Origin: a bacterium | GTDB taxonomy: Bacteria; SZUA-79; Acidulodesulfobacterales; Acidulodesulfobacteraceae | Length of the DNA: 7,617 bases | NCBI GenBank assembly: GCA_021794335.1 | Contig: JAJYQZ010000013.1 | Span: forward strand, 1 to 7,617 | Direction: 5' to 3' | Notes under the pieces: model-generated | Databases searched by the model: none | What the model was told of the DNA's origin: nothing | What the model saw: only the letters and a program-made list of their open reading frames with translations | In this document: positions 4,404 to 7,617 of the stretch, one piece after another | Layout of the letters: each line of letters starts with the position of its first letter | Numbering within the stretch: position 1 is the first letter of the stretch | Position numbers and translations under genes: made by a program

Positions 4404-7400
4404 ACGGTTTAATGCACAACAAAGCGAGCAATTTTACCGATATATTTATAAAAAGACCCGTTCTTGCTATAGTTTTGAGTTTAGTTATACTTATCTTGGG
4501 CGCAAGGTCATTATCAGAACTCAGTTTAAGGCAATATCCGAAAGTAGAAGACACCTTAGTTACCGTGCAGACCGCATATCCGGGCGCCACGGCAAATGTC
4601 GTTCAGGGTTTTATAACTATGCCGCTCGAAAGGGCGATTGCTTCAGCGGAAGGCATAGATTACATGACATCGTCAAGCACCGAAGGCGTAAGCACGATAA
4701 GCGTATTTATGAGGCTTAATTATAATCCTAACGCCGCTCTTGCCGAGGTACTTTCGGAGACCAATTCAGTTTTAAATCAATTGCCTGCGCAATCACAGCG
4801 CCCCGTTATTACAAAAACAAGCGTAACTAATTTAGCCTATCTGTACTTGGCTTTTACATCCAGGTCCATGAGCGGTTCTCAAATAACCGATTATATAAGC
4901 CGGGCGGTGCAGTCCAAGATACAGTCAATAAACGGCGTCGGACAGGTAATGATATACGGCAATAAGTCTTTTGCAATGCGAATATGGCTTAATCCGAAAA
5001 AAATGGCGGAGTTTAATGTTACGCCGGTACAGGTTTCACAAGCTCTTGTAAATAACAACTATATTTCCGCAAACGGATATACTAAAAGCAACTATATACA
5101 GGTCAATGTTTCCGCCGATACTTATTTGCACAATATAAAGCAATTTAAAAATTTAGTTGTCGCAAACGATGGCGGAACTCTGGTTAGAATCAAGGATATC
5201 GGTACCGTAGAACTGGGTTCGCAAAAATATGATGCCGGAAATATTATGAACGGAGAAAAAGCCGTCGTGATGGGTATATTTACGACCCCTACCGCCAACC
5301 CTTTGACCGTCGTAGGCAATATAAGGAAAATACTGCCGTCCCTGAAAGAGCAATTGCCTGCGCATCTCAAACTAAGAGTGGCATTCGATAGGACGACCTT
5401 TATAAGAAGTTCTATAAGCGAAGTCGTTAAAGCAGTGGTGGAAACGATATTGATAGTTATTATCGTTATATTTTTATTTCTCGGTTCGGCCAGAAGCGTG
5501 ATAATACCGATAATTGCAATACCGCTGTCCATTATCGGGGACCTTTTTATTATGTTTTATTTGCATTACTCGATAAACCTGCTAACGCTGCTTGCAATGG
5601 TTCTGGCTATAGGGCTTGTAGTCGATGACGCCATAGTAGTAGTGGAAAATGTCAGCAGGCATATAGAAGAAGGGAAAAAACCCGTAGAAGCGGCGCTTAT
5701 CGGGGCAAGAGAACTGGGTATTCCTGTTATAGCTATGTCTATTACCCTTGTTGCGGTGTTTTTGCCCATAGGTTTTATGTCTGGTCTTACGGGGGCTTTG
5801 TTTACCGAATTTGCATTTACTCTGGCAGGCGCGGTGATAATATCGGGTATTATCGCTTTAACGCTATCGCCCATGATGTCGTCCAAATTTCTTAAAACGG
5901 ATATGGGCAAAAAAGGTTTTACGCATTTTTTGGATGTTACATTCGATAAAATTAAGTCGATATACTTAAAAATATTACATAGCGTATTGGATTATAAACC
6001 GATAGTCGCATTCGTGATAATAGTTGTGTTAGCAAGTTTATATTTTTTATTTATAACGACCAAAACGGAACTTGCTCCGACCGAGGATCAGGGGGTTGTA
6101 TTCGTTATGGGAACAGCCGCTCCAACCTCTACATTTAACAATCTTAATGTATATGCTAAACAAATCGGGGATATATATAGAACATTTCCGGAGCTCAGCC
6201 ATTACTTTATGGCTTTAGGAGCTTCCGGCAATAATTCCCTTATATCCGGTTTTTTGCTTAAACCGTGGAGCCAAAGAAAAAAAACGCAGATGCAGTTGAC
6301 GCCGGAACTTCAAGGTAAATTAAACACCGTGCCAGGTTTAAAATTAGTCGCCTTTCCTCTGGCGAGTCTTCCAGGTTCTCAAGGCTTACCTGTCGAGTTT
6401 GTTATAACTTCCGCTGCAAATTATAGCGAATTAAGAAGCGTTGCAGACGGCCTTGAGGAAAAAGCCATGAAGAGCGGTTTGTTTTTATATATGGACAGCG
6501 ACCTTAAATACGACGAACCTCTCTTGAATGTTTCTATCGACAGGAGCAAAGCTCAAAGCATGGGTATAACTATGCAGGAAATAGGCGATACGCTTTCCAC
6601 GATGTTGAGCGAAAACTATGTAAACTGGTTTGAGATGCAGGGTTACAGCTATGAAGTAATACCTCAGGTTATACAGAAATACAGATTTAACGCAGGTATG
6701 TTAAAAAATTATTATATAGCCGCTTCTAACGGAAATATGGTGCCGCTTTCGAGTTTTATAAAAATTAAGACATCCGTGGTGCCGGAATCGTTAAACCAGT
6801 TTAATCAGCTAAATTCCGTTACAATATCCGCCACGACTAAACCGGGCGTAACTATGGGGCAGGCGCTTAGCTATCTCGAAAACATATCTGAAACTATATT
6901 TCCTATAGGCTTTACATATAATTTTGCCGGGCAGTCCAGGCAGTATGTCGAAGAAGGTTCGACTATGATTATAACCTTTTTTTTCGCCCTGATAATTATT
7001 TATTTAGTTCTTGCGGCATTATTCAATAGTTTTGTGGACCCGCTTATCATACTCGTAAGCGTTCCTATGTCGTTAACCGGAGCATTGATATTTTTGAGTC
7101 TGGGCTTCGCCACTATTAACATCTATACGGAGGTCGGACTTGTTACGCTGATAGGGCTTGTCAGTAAACACGGTATTCTTATTACAAGATTTGCAAACGA
7201 TTTACAAAATGAGGGCATAGACAAACGCAGCGCCATCGAGCAGGCATCCGCAATCAGACTCAGGCCGATATTAATGACCACTGCAGCAATGGTTTTCGGG
7301 GTCGTACCTCTTTTAATCGCCACAGGGGCTGGGGCCGTAAGCAGATTCGATATAGGATTAGTGATAGCCGCAGGATTGGGCATCGGCACATTTTTAACTA

Positions 7401-7477
7401 TATTTATAGTGCCTGCCGTGTATATGTTTATCGGCAAGGATATAAATAAGGATATAAATAAGAAAAACGAAGATTAG
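4400..7477 (+). CDS. HAE1-family RND multidrug efflux transporter, inner-membrane subunit
   Basis: A complete 1025-residue RND pump, the usual length for AcrB-like proteins. TM1 is at about 19-38, then a large periplasmic loop (about 39-340) with LRQYPKVEDTLVTVQTAYPGA (43-63) and FITMPLERAI (71-80). TM2-TM6 lie at about 343-493. TM7 is at about 535-553, a second periplasmic loop follows to about 855, and TM8-TM12 run to about 1011. The proton-relay residues are present: D409-D410 in GLVVDDAIVVVEN of TM4, K923 in GLVSKHGILI of TM10, and RLRPILMT (953-960). It should exchange protons for exported compounds as a trimer with the adaptor encoded just upstream. Sequence style is closest to the MexI/MexK-like HAE1 group, recalled from memory. 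Hydrophobic drugs or similar compounds are likely substrates; the two-Asp motif argues against a heavy-metal (CusA/CzcA) pump. The short C-terminal tail carries a KDIN repeat. Confidence 0.95.
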   Translation: MNGLMHNKASNFTDIFIKRPVLAIVLSLVILILGARSLSELSLRQYPKVEDTLVTVQTAYPGATANVVQGFITMPLERAIASAEGIDYMTSSSTEGVSTISVFMRLNYNPNAALAEVLSETNSVLNQLPAQSQRPVITKTSVTNLAYLYLAFTSRSMSGSQITDYISRAVQSKIQSINGVGQVMIYGNKSFAMRIWLNPKKMAEFNVTPVQVSQALVNNNYISANGYTKSNYIQVNVSADTYLHNIKQFKNLVVANDGGTLVRIKDIGTVELGSQKYDAGNIMNGEKAVVMGIFTTPTANPLTVVGNIRKILPSLKEQLPAHLKLRVAFDRTTFIRSSISEVVKAVVETILIVIIVIFLFLGSARSVIIPIIAIPLSIIGDLFIMFYLHYSINLLTLLAMVLAIGLVVDDAIVVVENVSRHIEEGKKPVEAALIGARELGIPVIAMSITLVAVFLPIGFMSGLTGALFTEFAFTLAGAVIISGIIALTLSPMMSSKFLKTDMGKKGFTHFLDVTFDKIKSIYLKILHSVLDYKPIVAFVIIVVLASLYFLFITTKTELAPTEDQGVVFVMGTAAPTSTFNNLNVYAKQIGDIYRTFPELSHYFMALGASGNNSLISGFLLKPWSQRKKTQMQLTPELQGKLNTVPGLKLVAFPLASLPGSQGLPVEFVITSAANYSELRSVADGLEEKAMKSGLFLYMDSDLKYDEPLLNVSIDRSKAQSMGITMQEIGDTLSTMLSENYVNWFEMQGYSYEVIPQVIQKYRFNAGMLKNYYIAASNGNMVPLSSFIKIKTSVVPESLNQFNQLNSVTISATTKPGVTMGQALSYLENISETIFPIGFTYNFAGQSRQYVEEGSTMIITFFFALIIIYLVLAALFNSFVDPLIILVSVPMSLTGALIFLSLGFATINIYTEVGLVTLIGLVSKHGILITRFANDLQNEGIDKRSAIEQASAIRLRPILMTTAAMVFGVVPLLIATGAGAVSRFDIGLVIAAGLGIGTFLTIFIVPAVYMFIGKDINKDINKKNED
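7436..7459 (+). repeat. Two tandem copies of a 12-bp unit in the RND C-terminus
   Basis: AAGGATATAAAT occurs twice in tandem and encodes KDIN-KDIN after the last membrane helix. The unit is a multiple of three, so slippage would change tail length without breaking the frame. It is probably functionally neutral. Confidence 0.75.
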
Positions 7478-7504
7478 GGACTTTTATATTTTTATACCGT
7501 CCCT
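7476..7504. terminator. Weak hairpin between convergent genes, possible bidirectional terminator
   Basis: AGGGAC (7476-7481) and GTCCCT (7499-7504) form a 6-bp stem with a 17-nt AT-rich loop. The stem begins in the RND stop codon and lies between the two convergent stop codons. Neither strand has a strong T tract after it, so termination efficiency is doubtful. Confidence 0.35.
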
Positions 7505-7512
7505 GTTAAATT

Positions 7513-7617
7513 TCACTTAACCTTTAAAGCCTTAATAGCTGCCAGGGCAAGTTTATGAAATAATTTAGGCGGCATCTCTTTGTTTTTGCTTATCGAACCT
7601 TCATAAACGTTGTAATC
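7513..7617 (-). CDS. C-terminal end of an unidentified protein (runs off the right edge)
   Basis: An open frame on the minus strand enters at the right edge and ends with TGA at 7515-7513, giving 34 residues. The visible end has a polar part (DYNVYEGSISKNKEMPPK) and then an amphipathic helix, LFHKLALAAIKALKVK. It looks like the tail of a real gene: it stays open from the window edge, is convergent with the RND gene, and a stem-loop lies between the two stops. I do not recognise the family, and 34 residues are too few to assign a function. Confidence 0.5.
   Translation of the reverse strand, partial: DYNVYEGSISKNKEMPPKLFHKLALAAIKALKVK

Noticed and set aside
5122..5910. Long minus-strand open frames inside the RND gene (136 and 114 codons, with others at 7123-7437)
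   Set aside because: They lie wholly inside a clear RND gene, have no ribosome binding sites or recognisable domains, and reflect codon bias in the opposite frame.
4400..7477. Heavy-metal (CusA/CzcA-type) RND pump
   Set aside because: TM4 has the Asp-Asp pair (D409-D410) and the N-terminal and loop motifs of the HAE1 drug-efflux group, and I see no methionine-rich or histidine-rich metal sites.

Overview
The window looks like the chromosome of a low-GC Gram-negative bacterium. It encodes a complete tripartite RND efflux pump with an outer-membrane lipoprotein channel, and an AsmA/TamB-like envelope protein. Coding sequence is rich in Lys, Ile and Asn codons. The style would fit a deltaproteobacterial-type lineage, but no marker gene here fixes the taxonomy.

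Layout, left to right. Positions 1-3026 carry three minus-strand genes. Read in their own direction these are an outer-membrane efflux lipoprotein (1587-3026), an OmpR/PhoB-type response regulator with a TTG start (477-1199), and the first 144 residues of an AsmA/TamB-like protein that runs off the left edge (1-433). A 387-bp gap (1200-1586) separates the channel gene from the regulator, and a 282-bp gap (3027-3308) separates it from the plus-strand genes. Positions 3309-7477 are a two-gene operon with a 4-bp ATGA overlap: a periplasmic adaptor, then a 1025-residue HAE1-type RND transporter. A convergent minus-strand gene ends at 7513; only its last 34 codons are in the window.

The adaptor, the inner-membrane RND pump and the outer-membrane channel should form one proton-driven export machine. 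The channel gene, however, is transcribed away from the other two. Whether the nearby regulator controls the pump cannot be told from sequence.

The most unusual structure is a pair of composite palindromic repeats, one in each gap around the channel gene. Each copy has two 27-bp arms facing each other across a 32-bp spacer. Each arm holds a 20-bp hairpin of the form ATTCCC-N8-GGGAAT, the same form as the neisserial dRS3 repeat. The right half of both copies, 75 bp including the outer flank, is identical and in the same orientation, but the 32-bp spacer is inverted between copies. The channel gene is therefore bracketed by an 86-bp inverted repeat (84/86 identical) and by a 75-bp direct repeat. 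This could have allowed the spacer, or the whole channel-gene segment, to flip. Inversion of the gene segment would offer an explanation for its divergent orientation. I see no CRISPR array, rRNA, tRNA or transposase gene.
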